This document shows, piece by piece, positions 15,898 through 24,438 of a stretch of DNA of 64,000 bases (positions within the stretch are counted from its first letter, which is position 1; each line of letters starts with the position of its first letter). Below the pieces are notes generated by a model that had not been told where the DNA came from, made no database searches, and saw nothing but the letters and a program-made list of their open reading frames with translations. This stretch comes from Nonomuraea maritima (GTDB lineage Bacteria; Actinomycetota; Actinomycetes; Streptosporangiales; Streptosporangiaceae), in contig NZ_FNFB01000005.1 of the NCBI RefSeq assembly GCF_900100395.1, positions 1-64,000 on the forward strand, given 5' to 3'. A program made the translations under genes and the position numbers.

Positions 15898-17139
15898 TCA
15901 GCCCTTCGCCGGGCCGGCCTCGGCCCGGCGAGAGGCCGTCCTGTCGACGAGGCGCCGGCCGAGCCGCTGCGCCGGCGCCTCCACCCACCGCCAGGTCAGC
16001 GCGCACAGACCGAGCAGCACCGCGTACACGCCCGCCGTCAGCGCCATGCGCGCCGCCACCGGCACGGAGGCCGGGTCGCTCAGAAAGTGCTCGACGCTCT
16101 CCATCAGCAGCGGGTGCAGCAGGTAGATCGAGTACGACACCAGCCCCAGCCAGGCCGCCCACGACGGCCAGACGCGGTGGCGCAGCGCCAGCCCGGCCGC
16201 GAACGTCAGCCACGCCGCCGCGGTCGCCGTCTCCGTCCCGAGGTCGCCGCGCCCCAGCCACAACCCTGCCAGCGGCACCAGCGCCACCCAGGTGGCGTGC
16301 CGGTGGGTGAGCTGGCCTGTGCCGGCCCGGTACAGGGTGCTGCCGGCGAACATGGTGGCCAGGATGAGCAGCCCCTGCCACGGGCCGGGATAGCGCTGGT
16401 TGACCGCCAGCAGCAGCACGATGGTGCCCGCGACGGCCACCGCGCCCGCCTGGCGCAGCCGCCCGTGTCCGTACAGCACCGCGGCGAGCCCGGCCGCGAG
16501 GACGGCGGTCACCGCGACCACGACCGTGAGCATGCGGCCCGCCGTCCCGAACGACAGCAGCGCCGTCGGCAGCAGCCCCGCGCCCAGCACCGCTCCCGCC
16601 GCGAACGTGAGCGCGGCGGGAGTGCTCCGCCGCTGCGCCCCGAGCGCGAACATGGCCGTCAGCAGCAGGTAGAAGGCCATCTCGTACGACAGGGTCCACA
16701 GCACGTTGACCAGGTTGGGCACGTCGAGCAGGTTCTGCAGCATGGTGACGTGCGCCAGGACCAGCGCCGTCGGCCGGGTCTGCCACCAGACGTGTGGTTC
16801 GTCCCACCCGGCTGCCGACAGCAGGGCCATGCCGGCCGCGCACACCGCGAACAGCGGCCACAGCCGGAAGAGCCGCGAGACCCAGAAGGCCCGCAGGCCG
16901 GCCCCGCGCTCCAGGGACGCGGGCACGATGTAACCGCTGACCAGGAAGAAGACCAGCACGCCGTACCAGCCGGGGTCGAAGACGCCCTTGACGTACGGCC
17001 GGGCCTCCGGCCACAGCGGTACGAGCGCGTGCTCGAAGACCACGACGGTCGCCGCCGTCCCGCGCAGCGCGTCCAGCCAGGCCGAACGCCGGACGCGCGG
17101 GGGAGCGGCCTCGGCCGTGCCGGGAGGGGCTGAGAGCAT
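15898..17139 (-). CDS. Membrane acyltransferase (OafA/YrhL type)
   Basis: The 413-residue integral membrane protein belongs to acyltransferase family 3, with about ten or eleven transmembrane helices. Family features are WLDALRGTAATVVVFEHA (catalytic His) near residue 38 and GVLVFFLVSGYIVPASLER. Such proteins acylate cell-surface sugars or secondary metabolites; the acceptor is unknown. It is convergent with gamma-glutamyltransferase, two bases apart. Confidence 0.88.
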   Translation of the reverse strand: MLSAPPGTAEAAPPRVRRSAWLDALRGTAATVVVFEHALVPLWPEARPYVKGVFDPGWYGVLVFFLVSGYIVPASLERGAGLRAFWVSRLFRLWPLFAVCAAGMALLSAAGWDEPHVWWQTRPTALVLAHVTMLQNLLDVPNLVNVLWTLSYEMAFYLLLTAMFALGAQRRSTPAALTFAAGAVLGAGLLPTALLSFGTAGRMLTVVVAVTAVLAAGLAAVLYGHGRLRQAGAVAVAGTIVLLLAVNQRYPGPWQGLLILATMFAGSTLYRAGTGQLTHRHATWVALVPLAGLWLGRGDLGTETATAAAWLTFAAGLALRHRVWPSWAAWLGLVSYSIYLLHPLLMESVEHFLSDPASVPVAARMALTAGVYAVLLGLCALTWRWVEAPAQRLGRRLVDRTASRRAEAGPAKG

Positions 17140-17229
17140 CCGGCCATCGTAGAGACCCGCCGCCGGCCCGGCGACGATGTGCGGGCGCCCTGCCCACCGA
17201 GCCGCAGGGACCGCAGGAAACGGCGAAAA

Positions 17230-17252
17230 CCCGCCACGGCTACCGCGGCGGG
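17230..17252 (-). terminator. Terminator of the 58-residue membrane protein gene
   Basis: On the minus strand CCCGCC pairs with GGCGGG around an inner CGG/CCG stem, and the hairpin is followed by GTTTTCG. It begins 18 bases after the stop codon at 17270. Confidence 0.65.
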
Positions 17253-17269
17253 TGGCTCTGCCAGGAGGC

Positions 17270-17446
17270 TTACCGGAGCAGGAGGAAGGCGGCGACGCCG
17301 ACGATCAGGATCGCGAGGACGACCGCGATGATGGGCAGAACGGGCGACTTCTTGGGCTTCGCCTCGGCGGCTTCCTCTTCGCGCGCCTGCGCGAACGCGC
17401 GGAAAGCCTGGGTGTTGCCCGCCGGGTCGATGTGCTGGTCAGCCAT
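17270..17446 (-). CDS. Small tail-anchored membrane protein, function unknown
   Basis: The 58-residue protein has a charged, Ala/Glu-rich cytoplasmic part and a lysine patch (KPKKS). One C-terminal transmembrane helix (about residues 36-56) ends three residues before the C-terminus in LLLR. The ATG at 17446 gives a product starting MADQHIDPAGN. The layout suggests a tail anchor with the N-terminus inside the cell. No known domain was recognised. It stands alone between an acyltransferase and SURF1, with its own terminator. Confidence 0.6.
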   Translation of the reverse strand: MADQHIDPAGNTQAFRAFAQAREEEAAEAKPKKSPVLPIIAVVLAILIVGVAAFLLLR

Positions 17447-17604
17447 GGCCAGCAGCCTAGCGCGGATCGCCTGCGCGGTTTGCACCATATGGCGGTATTC
17501 GTAAAAGGACGCATTTACCAGATCGACATGCTTTCCTCGGCCCGGAAGAACCTACGGCGTGGGTTGATTACAGGGGCACGCCCCTCGGCGGATAGCTTTG
17601 ACGC

Positions 17605-18390
17605 ATGCTGAGGACCCTGCTGTCACCCCGCGTCGTGGGGCTGCACGTGCTGACGATCGGGGTTCTCATCGCCTTCATCCTCCTCGGACGCTGGCAGCTC
17701 GGCGTCTTCCAGGATTCCGGCAAGCCGCACGCCGCCACCGACCCCGCACCCGTACCGGTCGCCGGGCTGGCCCCGGTGGGCGCCCAGATGGACGGCACGG
17801 TCGCGGGCCGCAGGGTCACCGTCGAAGGCGTCTACGAGGCCGACCGCCAGCTCCTGGTCGCCGACCGGCAGCCCGACGTCGCCGCTCCCGGCGGCAACGT
17901 CTCGCGCGACCACGGCTACTGGGTGCTCACGCCGATCCGGCTCGACGACGGCACGGTCATGCCGGTCGTGCGCGGCTGGACGGCCAGGGCCGACGACTCC
18001 GCCGTGGCCGACGTGCCGCAGGGCAAGGTCACGGTGGCGGGCCGGCTGCGGCCGCAGGAGGGCACCGACAGCGTGCAGCGGCGCGCGGAGGGCCTGCCCG
18101 CGGGCCAGGTGCAGACGGTGTCGACGGGCGAGCTGGTCAACCTGTGGGCCGGGCAGCGGGTGCGCACGGGGTACGTCGTCGCGGCGCCGCCCTCGGGCAC
18201 GCTCACGCAGGTGAAGGTCACCGCGCCAGTGGTCGGAGGCGCGCTGACCTGGCGTAATCTGGCATACGCCGCCAACTGGTGGATTTTCGCGGGATTCGCC
18301 GTCTTCATGTGGTTCCACTTCGTGCGCGACGCCGTGCGAACAGACCGCGAGCGCGGCGAGTCCACCCCCGAGATGGTTCTGGAAGGTTGA
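17605..18390 (+). CDS. SURF1-family protein
   Basis: The 261-residue protein has the SURF1 topology: one N-terminal helix (residues 12-30, ending LLGRWQLGVF), an extracytoplasmic domain, and one C-terminal helix (NWWIFAGFAVFMWFHFVRDA). SURF1 assists assembly of heme-copper cytochrome c oxidase in the membrane. The motif GYWVLTPIRL and the sequence PVVRGW are family-typical. It forms a pair with the DUF3817 protein four bases downstream, an arrangement common in actinomycetes. Confidence 0.9.
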   Translation: MLRTLLSPRVVGLHVLTIGVLIAFILLGRWQLGVFQDSGKPHAATDPAPVPVAGLAPVGAQMDGTVAGRRVTVEGVYEADRQLLVADRQPDVAAPGGNVSRDHGYWVLTPIRLDDGTVMPVVRGWTARADDSAVADVPQGKVTVAGRLRPQEGTDSVQRRAEGLPAGQVQTVSTGELVNLWAGQRVRTGYVVAAPPSGTLTQVKVTAPVVGGALTWRNLAYAANWWIFAGFAVFMWFHFVRDAVRTDRERGESTPEMVLEG

Positions 18391-18394
18391 AACG

Positions 18395-18709
18395 GTGGAA
18401 TCGGCTCTCAAGCCCTTCCGGGTGCTCGCCTACGTGGTCGGTTGCATGCTGCTCGTGCTCTGCGTGGGCATGGTGCTGCGCTACGGCTTCGACCAGGCGT
18501 CGCTGTCGAAGGTGATCGCCCCCATCCACGGCGGCCTCTACATGCTCTACCTCGTCGCGGTCATGAACCTCGGCATGAAGTCGCGCTGGGCGTGGCCGTA
18601 CATGCTGGGTGTCATGCTCGGGGGCACGGTGCCGTTCCTGTCGTTCTACATCGAGCGGCGCGTGACCCGGCGCGTGCAGACGGCGGCGCAGGCCGCGGCG
18701 GGAGCCTGA
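18395..18709 (+). CDS. DUF3817 integral membrane protein
   Basis: The 104-residue protein has three predicted transmembrane helices and the DUF3817 signature region VIAPIHGGLYMLYLVAVMNL. The GTG start at 18395 lies just after the SURF1 stop. Its function is unknown; the family is usually found next to SURF1 in actinobacteria, suggesting a link to respiratory-chain assembly. Confidence 0.85.
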   Translation: MESALKPFRVLAYVVGCMLLVLCVGMVLRYGFDQASLSKVIAPIHGGLYMLYLVAVMNLGMKSRWAWPYMLGVMLGGTVPFLSFYIERRVTRRVQTAAQAAAGA

Positions 18710-18714
18710 CCGGC

Positions 18715-18730
18715 CCCCGCCGCCGCGGGG
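18715..18730. terminator. Short hairpin between convergent genes
   Basis: CCCCGC and GCGGGG flank a four-base CGCC loop in the 21-base gap between the convergent DUF3817 and small-membrane-protein genes. It could end transcription from both sides, though there is no T-tract. Confidence 0.4.
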
Positions 18731-18925
18731 TCAGCGGCCGAGGCCGCGCCGGCGGGCCCTCTTGAGCCGCTCGCGCTGCGACGGGTCGAGCATCAGGTAG
18801 CCGACCACCGGGGCCGCGACCACGCCCAGCACGACCAGCAGGGTGATGAATCCGGTGCCGAAAATGATCAGGGAGAGCAGCACCGCGGCGCCCGCGCCGA
18901 TGGCGTACTTCTGAATTGGCGACAT
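18731..18925 (-). CDS. Small two-helix membrane protein, function unknown
   Basis: The 64-residue protein starts MSPIQKYAIGAGAAVLL after a strong GGAGGAAG ribosome site. Two closely spaced hydrophobic helices (residues 8-27 and 29-48) are followed by a very basic tail (RERLKRARRRGLGR). The tail should stay in the cytoplasm and could bind nucleic acid or lipid. I recognise no family. Confidence 0.65.
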   Translation of the reverse strand: MSPIQKYAIGAGAAVLLSLIIFGTGFITLLVVLGVVAAPVVGYLMLDPSQRERLKRARRRGLGR

Positions 18926-19036
18926 CCTGGCTTCCTCCGAACGCGGAGCGCTCGCCCCGCCTCTCACACATTCTGCGTCGCCGGTCCAACGTGTGGACCC
19001 ATGCCTGAGGTTCCTGGACGCGATGTATCGCAAATG

Positions 19037-20098
19037 TTAGACCGGGCGGCCGGCGACGGCGAGCAGCTCGCGCCGCAGGTCGTCGATCACCGGACGCTGC
19101 GACGGGTCACGCGACAGCAGCCTGAGCAGGACGGGCCCGAGCGGGCCCGCGCCGCCGAGCGGCGTGCCCGGCGCAGGTGGACGGCCCTGCACGGCGGTGA
19201 ACAGCGTCGCGCCCAGCGACCACAGGTCGGCGGCGTGCGTCGGCGCGGCCTCGGGAGCCGTGTACGCGAGCAGCGTTCCCATGCGCGCCAGCGGCAGCAG
19301 CCGGGCCCGGCCGTCCGCGTCGACGACGACGTTGCCCGGCTGCACCCCGCCGTGGAACCAGCCCGGCGCGAGCCCGTCGAGCACCCCGAGCCCGATCGCG
19401 GCCACCCGGGCGGGCGGCAGCGGTCCTGAGGCCGCGAGAAGCGCGTCGAGCGGCCGGTCCACGGCCAGCCGGTGCAGCGTCTCGCGCACCACGTTCAGCG
19501 GCGGTGTCCCCGACGGGTGCAGCATCGCCCTGATCAGCGACTTGAGCGGGCCTGGCCCCGCGGGCGCCACCTGGCCGGGCGGGCGTCCCTCGACCGCGAA
19601 GTGCAGCGTCGCGGCCAGCGACCACAGATCGGCGGACGGCAGCACGCTGAGGCTCGGTGCGCCGTACCCGGTCAGCAGCGCCCGCCCGGTCGTCGTGAGC
19701 AGCACCTTGCCCGGATCGACCCGCCCGTGCACGATGCCCGCCTCGTGTGCGGCGGTCAGCGCCGACAGCACGCACACGCCCATCCTGGCGGCCTGCGCGG
19801 TGGGCAGCGGGCCTGCCCCGCGTACGGTCTGCTCCAGTGACACGCCCGCGACGAACTCCATGACCAGCCACGGCCTGCCCCCGTCGACCAGCACGTCGAG
19901 GACCGGCACGGCGAGCGGGTGCCGCAGCGCCATGGCGCGGCGCGCCTCGCTCACCGCCGCGTCGCGCAGCTCGGGCAGCACCCACACCTCCCTGACCGCC
20001 ACGTCGCGGTGCTCGGCCTCGTCGAAGGCCAGGCGCACGGACGTGCCCAAGGAGTTCAGCAGCCGGTAGCGGCCGTTCAGTTTCCTGGTCTCAGCCAT
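19037..20098 (-). CDS. Tandem serine/threonine pseudokinase
   Basis: The 353-residue protein is a Hanks-type kinase fold that has lost its catalytic residues. The glycine loop is absent, the VAIK lysine is Arg (VAVREV, R36), HRD is HGR (124-126) and DFG is TGY (143-145). From about residue 216 the C-lobe is repeated without an N-lobe: ASGPLPPARVAAIGLGVL mirrors GAGPLPTAQAARMGVCVL. It then reads HGGVQPGN (249-256), a retained APE (281-283) and DLWSLGATLFTAVQGRPP matching DLWSLAATLHFAVEGRPP. No transmembrane or sensor domain is present. It probably acts as a scaffold or allosteric partner rather than an enzyme. Confidence 0.82.
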   Translation of the reverse strand: MAETRKLNGRYRLLNSLGTSVRLAFDEAEHRDVAVREVWVLPELRDAAVSEARRAMALRHPLAVPVLDVLVDGGRPWLVMEFVAGVSLEQTVRGAGPLPTAQAARMGVCVLSALTAAHEAGIVHGRVDPGKVLLTTTGRALLTGYGAPSLSVLPSADLWSLAATLHFAVEGRPPGQVAPAGPGPLKSLIRAMLHPSGTPPLNVVRETLHRLAVDRPLDALLAASGPLPPARVAAIGLGVLDGLAPGWFHGGVQPGNVVVDADGRARLLPLARMGTLLAYTAPEAAPTHAADLWSLGATLFTAVQGRPPAPGTPLGGAGPLGPVLLRLLSRDPSQRPVIDDLRRELLAVAGRPV

Positions 20099-20107
20099 GC
20101 GTGTCCA

Positions 20108-20965
20108 TCAGGGCGAGCCCGCCGCCAGCCAGCCCTCGTGGGCCGCGCTCACCTTGAGCCAGAGCTGCTCCTTCTCGTCGGCGGAGAGGTCGTCCAGGGG
20201 CAGCCGGAAGATGTCCGCCAGGGCCGCGTAGTAGTCGAGGGCCGACGTCAGCGTGACGTACCGCCGCTCGGCGCCGAGGCGCGTCAGCAGCAGCCCGCGC
20301 AGGATGTCCACCCCGTACGCGTCGCGCCGCTGCACCGTCGCCACCCGGACGAACCCCGACGTCGGCGACGTGCTCAGGTGCTCGTGCATGCCGTCGAAGG
20401 CCGTCATCTCCGCCGGTTCGGTCCCGAAGTCCATCCCGGCGAACGAGCCGCGCGAGTCGTGGTCGAAACGCCAGCCGCCCGGCACGATCTCCGACGGCCG
20501 CAGCGCGTACGTGAAGGGGCCCTGCCGGTACGTGCCCGCCACCAGGGGCAGCGGCTCGTGCAGCGCGTCGCCGAGCCCGACGTCCACCAGCCACGCGCCG
20601 CCGGGGTTGTCGGCGGACGGCAGCCCGCGCACGGTGAGCGCCAGGTGGTTGCCGGTGATCCCGGGCTCGCCGCCGTGCGGCTGGACGCCCGACACGTGCC
20701 GGGTCACGTCGTAGCCGAGGGCGGTGAGCAACTGCGAGAAGGCGCCGTTGAGGTGGTAGCAGTAGCCGCCGCGCCCCAGGCAGACGCGCGCGGCCGACTC
20801 GACAGGATCGACCGTCGTCGTCCTGCCCAGCCAGATCTCCAGCACCTCGTACGCGACGTTCTCGACATGGGCGGTGTGCAGGGCTCGGAGGGACTCAGCG
20901 CTCGGGGGGGCTTGCGGCGACTCGGGCAGGCCGAGCCGGGCAAGGTACGCGGCTGTGTTCACCAT
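20108..20965 (-). CDS. Arylamine N-acetyltransferase
   Basis: The 285-residue protein has the cysteine-protease-like NAT triad: Cys in GRGGYCYHLNGAF, His in GNHLALTV and Asp in LVDVGLG. It transfers acetyl (or other acyl) groups from CoA to arylamines or hydrazines, and in actinomycetes related enzymes also release amide polyketides. The ATG at 20965 gives MVNTAAYLARLG, the usual N-terminal position. It shares a 69-base intergenic region with the divergent response regulator. Confidence 0.9.
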   Translation of the reverse strand: MVNTAAYLARLGLPESPQAPPSAESLRALHTAHVENVAYEVLEIWLGRTTTVDPVESAARVCLGRGGYCYHLNGAFSQLLTALGYDVTRHVSGVQPHGGEPGITGNHLALTVRGLPSADNPGGAWLVDVGLGDALHEPLPLVAGTYRQGPFTYALRPSEIVPGGWRFDHDSRGSFAGMDFGTEPAEMTAFDGMHEHLSTSPTSGFVRVATVQRRDAYGVDILRGLLLTRLGAERRYVTLTSALDYYAALADIFRLPLDDLSADEKEQLWLKVSAAHEGWLAAGSP

Positions 20966-21034
20966 CACAGTCTGCACCGTTTGTGCACGAACAGTGGAGT
21001 GTGGAGTGCACAGAGCCCTTCTAGGCTTTCGTCC

Positions 21035-21718
21035 GTGGCAGAGCAACGACGCGTCCTCGTGGTCGAGGACGACGAGACGATCGCGTCCGCGGTACGGAAC
21101 CGGCTGGCCGCCGAGGGTTTCAACGTCAGGGTGGCCGGCGACGGGCAGGACGCCCTCGTCCAGTACGCCAGGGCGGAACCCGACCTGGTGATCCTCGACC
21201 GCCTGCTGCCCGGGCTCGACGGCCTGGAGGTGTGCCGCCGGATGCAGGCCGCGAGGCCGGTGCCCGTGCTCATGCTGACCGCGCTCGGCGACGAGACCGA
21301 CGTGCTCGTGGGCCTCGGCGTCGGGGCCGACGACTACCTGGCCAAGCCGTTCAGCATGCGCGAGCTCGTGGCCAGGATCCACGCGCTGCTGCGCCGGGTC
21401 GAGCGGGCGGCCCAGCTCGCCGCCGAGGACACCGTGATCAGGGTCGGCGAGGTCGAGATCGACACCGCGGCCAGGCGGGTGTTCGTGCGGGGCGTCGAGG
21501 CGCAGCTCACCCGTACCGAGTTCGACCTGCTGCGGCGGCTGGCCGAGCGCCCTGGACAGGTCTTCGAGCGGGGACGGCTGCTGTCGGACGTCTGGGGCTT
21601 CTCGGAGGCGGCGGCGACCAGGACCGTCGACAGCCACGTCCGCGCGCTGCGCCGCAAGCTCGGCTCCGACGTGGTACGGACCGTCCACGGCGTCGGCTAC
21701 GCCCTGGTACGTCCATGA
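21035..21718 (+). CDS. OmpR/PhoB-type response regulator
   Basis: The 227-residue protein has a receiver domain (acidic EDDE, phospho-acceptor Asp in LVILDRLLPG, Lys in LAKPF) and an OmpR winged helix (LTRTEFDLLRRLAERPGQVFERGRLL and TRTVDSHVRALRRKLG). The start is a GTG at 21035 giving MAEQRRVLVVEDDE. Its last four bases overlap the kinase start, so the pair is translationally coupled. Confidence 0.94.
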   Translation: MAEQRRVLVVEDDETIASAVRNRLAAEGFNVRVAGDGQDALVQYARAEPDLVILDRLLPGLDGLEVCRRMQAARPVPVLMLTALGDETDVLVGLGVGADDYLAKPFSMRELVARIHALLRRVERAAQLAAEDTVIRVGEVEIDTAARRVFVRGVEAQLTRTEFDLLRRLAERPGQVFERGRLLSDVWGFSEAAATRTVDSHVRALRRKLGSDVVRTVHGVGYALVRP

Positions 21719-24429
21719 GACCCCTCGACTTCCTCGGGCGGATCAAGGTCAAGCTCGGCATCGTCATCGTGCTCGCCGTCGCGACCGCGTTCGCGGTGAA
21801 CGAGCTCGGCCTCAGCTCGGGGCTCTCCCGCGAGCTGCGCATCGCGGTCGCCGTCGTCCTGGCGTTGATCATGGTGCAGGTGCTGGCCAGGGGCATGACC
21901 AAGCCGCTGCGCGAGCTGGCGCGCGCCGCCCAGACCATCGCCAAGGGCCGCTACTCGCTGCGCGTCCGCGCCACCTCCAGGGACGAGGTAGGGGAGCTCG
22001 CCAGGGCGTTCAACGCGATGGCGGCCGACCTCGGGGAGGTGGACCGGCAGCGGCGCGAGCTGATCGCCAACGTCAGCCACGAGCTGCGCACGCCGATCAC
22101 GGGGTTGCGGGCCGTCCTGGAGAACGTGGTGGACGGCGTCTCCGCGCCCGACCCCGTCACCATGCGGACCGCGCTCGCCCAGACCGAGCGCCTCGGCCGG
22201 CTCGTCGCCCAGCTCCTCGACCTGTCGCGGCTCGACTCGGGGGTGCGGCTCATCGAGGCCGAGGCCGTCGAGCCGGCCCGGCTGGTCGAGCAGGCGGTGC
22301 TGGAGGCGTCGCTGGCGCGCGACGACGTCGTCATCAGGGCCTCGGTGCCGGGCGACCTCGTGGTGCGCGCCGACCCCGACCTGCTGGCGCAGGTCCTCGC
22401 GAACCTCCTCGACAACGCCGTACGGCACAGCCCGTCCGGCGGGGTGGTCACCGTGAGCGGCGAGCCCGAGCGGGACGGGGTCCGGATCGTCGTGGCCGAC
22501 CAGGGCCCCGGCATCCCGGCCGCGGCGCGGGCCCGGGTGTTCGAACGCTTCTCCCGCCTGGACGCCGGGCGCGCCGCGGACAGCGGCGGCGCCGGGCTCG
22601 GACTCGCCATCGTCAAGGAGATCGTCGAGCTGCACGGCGGAACGGTCCACATCGACGACGGCACGGGCTGCCGCATGGTCGTCACCCTCCCGGGCAGGAC
22701 GGAGCTGCCCGCCGACGCGGGCCCGGCCGCCGCCGAGACCTCGTCGCCCGGACCGTCCGGCGCGGGCACGACCCCGGCCGCCGTGGCCGTCCTGACGACC
22801 ACGGCCGGGAGCGCGGTGGGCGAGAAGCCCGCCGCGGGGGGGCCCGCCAGAACGAGCGCCGCCGCGCCGCCGTCGAGAGCCGCGGCGCACGGCGTGGACC
22901 CCGCGATCGGCGGGGGAGGCGCCTCGCAGGGCTCGAAGGCGGCCGGACGAGGGGAGACGTCCGAGTACGTGCCGCCGCCGTTGTTCCCGCGGCCGGTGGT
23001 GCCTGCGACGCCGGGATGGGTGCTGCCCGTGGCGGCAGCGGTCGGGGTGTTCGCGGCGCTCGTGCTGCCGGACGCGGAGATCGGGCTCGGGTTCGTGCTG
23101 GTCGTGACGGCGATCGCCGCGGCCGCGCTGTTCGCGGTGCGGTGGCGGATGACGCCGTGGACGGCCGCCTTCGCGCTGATCGCGTACGTCATGATCTCCA
23201 TGGCGGCGGTGCGGGACGCCGACTGGCTGGTCGCGATCCTGCTCCTCGCGGGGGCCGCGCTGGGCGCGCTGGCCGTGTCGGGCGCGGGGGCGGGCTGGCT
23301 GGGCGTGCTCAAGGGCGTCGCGTCCGTCGCGCTCGCGCTCGGCCCCGTGCCGTGGTTCCTCGCCGGGCCGCTGAAGCGGCTCACGAGCCGGCGGCGCGTG
23401 TGGGCGGTCGTGGCCACGCTGGGCCTCACGGGGGTGCTGCTGGCGGTGTTCGGGCTGCTGTTCGCCTCGGCGGACGCGGTGTTCGCCTCGTACGTGACGT
23501 GGCTCACCACCACGCCCGAGTGGGCCGAGTCGCTGCCGGGGCGCTTCATCCTGTTCGGGGTGTTCGCGGTGTTGCCGGCCACGGTCGTCCTCGTGGGGCT
23601 CCGTCCCGTGGCCGAACCCGTGGGGCAGGTGACGAAGCTCGTCGTGGCGCGCGGCGTCTGGCTGGTGCCGCTCACGGCGGTGAACCTGCTGTTCGCCGCG
23701 TTCGTGGCGGTGCAGATCACGGCGCTGTTCGGCGGCGACGCGCTGGTGCTGCGCACGGCGGGCCTGACCTACGCCGAGTACGCCAGGCAGGGCTTCTTCC
23801 AGCTCGTGGTGGTCAGCGTGTTCGTGCTGGGCGTCGTGGCGGTCGCCGCCGGGCTGCTCAGGGTGGAGCGGCGCGAGCGCCGGGTGCTCTACGTGCTGCT
23901 CGGCGTGCTGTGCGGGCTGACCATGGTGGTGCTGGTCTCGGCCCTGCACCGGCTGCACCTCTACACCGACGCCTACGGCCTGTCGCGGCTGCGCCTGTCG
24001 GTGGAGGCGGCGGTGTGGTGGCTGGGCGCGCTGTTCGTGCTGGTCCTGGTGGCGGGCGCGGCACGGCTGGCGGGCCGCGGGTCCGGGTGGCTGCCCCGTA
24101 CGGCCGTGCTGGTCACCGGCCTCGGCCTGGTCGCGTTCGCCGTCGCCAACCCCGACCTGCGGGTCGCGCGGTCGCAGATCGAGACGCGCGGCGTCGCCAG
24201 GATGGACGCCGTCTACCTCAGCTCCCTCAGCGCCGACGCGGTGCCGGCGCTCGACCGGCTGCCCGAGCCGCGGCGCAGCTGCGTGCTCTCCCGCCTGCTC
24301 CAGGTGAACCACCTGCTGGAGACGGACCCGTGGAACGGCTGGAACCTCGCCCGCGCGCAGGCCACGGCGCTGCCGGCGGAACGGCCCGTCGACAAAGCCG
24401 GACGCTGCCCTCCGGCCGGCTCTGATTGA
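21715..24429 (+). CDS. Histidine kinase fused to a DUF4153-like membrane domain
   Basis: The 904-residue protein starts as an ordinary kinase: two helices within residues 12-60, HAMP (60-115), HisKA with phospho-acceptor H122 in ANVSHELRTP, and HATPase to about residue 335. A roughly 95-residue Ala/Pro/Gly-rich linker follows. The second half (about 435-800) has about twelve hydrophobic segments of the DUF4153/DUF4173 type, and the C-terminal 90 residues are extracytoplasmic. Having the membrane domain after the kinase is unusual; it could serve as sensor, partner or transported-ligand module. I checked that the frame is continuous through the linker. Confidence 0.85.
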   Translation: MRPLDFLGRIKVKLGIVIVLAVATAFAVNELGLSSGLSRELRIAVAVVLALIMVQVLARGMTKPLRELARAAQTIAKGRYSLRVRATSRDEVGELARAFNAMAADLGEVDRQRRELIANVSHELRTPITGLRAVLENVVDGVSAPDPVTMRTALAQTERLGRLVAQLLDLSRLDSGVRLIEAEAVEPARLVEQAVLEASLARDDVVIRASVPGDLVVRADPDLLAQVLANLLDNAVRHSPSGGVVTVSGEPERDGVRIVVADQGPGIPAAARARVFERFSRLDAGRAADSGGAGLGLAIVKEIVELHGGTVHIDDGTGCRMVVTLPGRTELPADAGPAAAETSSPGPSGAGTTPAAVAVLTTTAGSAVGEKPAAGGPARTSAAAPPSRAAAHGVDPAIGGGGASQGSKAAGRGETSEYVPPPLFPRPVVPATPGWVLPVAAAVGVFAALVLPDAEIGLGFVLVVTAIAAAALFAVRWRMTPWTAAFALIAYVMISMAAVRDADWLVAILLLAGAALGALAVSGAGAGWLGVLKGVASVALALGPVPWFLAGPLKRLTSRRRVWAVVATLGLTGVLLAVFGLLFASADAVFASYVTWLTTTPEWAESLPGRFILFGVFAVLPATVVLVGLRPVAEPVGQVTKLVVARGVWLVPLTAVNLLFAAFVAVQITALFGGDALVLRTAGLTYAEYARQGFFQLVVVSVFVLGVVAVAAGLLRVERRERRVLYVLLGVLCGLTMVVLVSALHRLHLYTDAYGLSRLRLSVEAAVWWLGALFVLVLVAGAARLAGRGSGWLPRTAVLVTGLGLVAFAVANPDLRVARSQIETRGVARMDAVYLSSLSADAVPALDRLPEPRRSCVLSRLLQVNHLLETDPWNGWNLARAQATALPAERPVDKAGRCPPAGSD

Positions 24430-24438
24430 ATCAATCGG

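Noticed and set aside
14129..17197. 1022-codon minus-strand frame across gamma-glutamyltransferase and the acyltransferase
   Set aside because: It lies antisense to or out of frame with two well-supported genes and has no recognisable domain.
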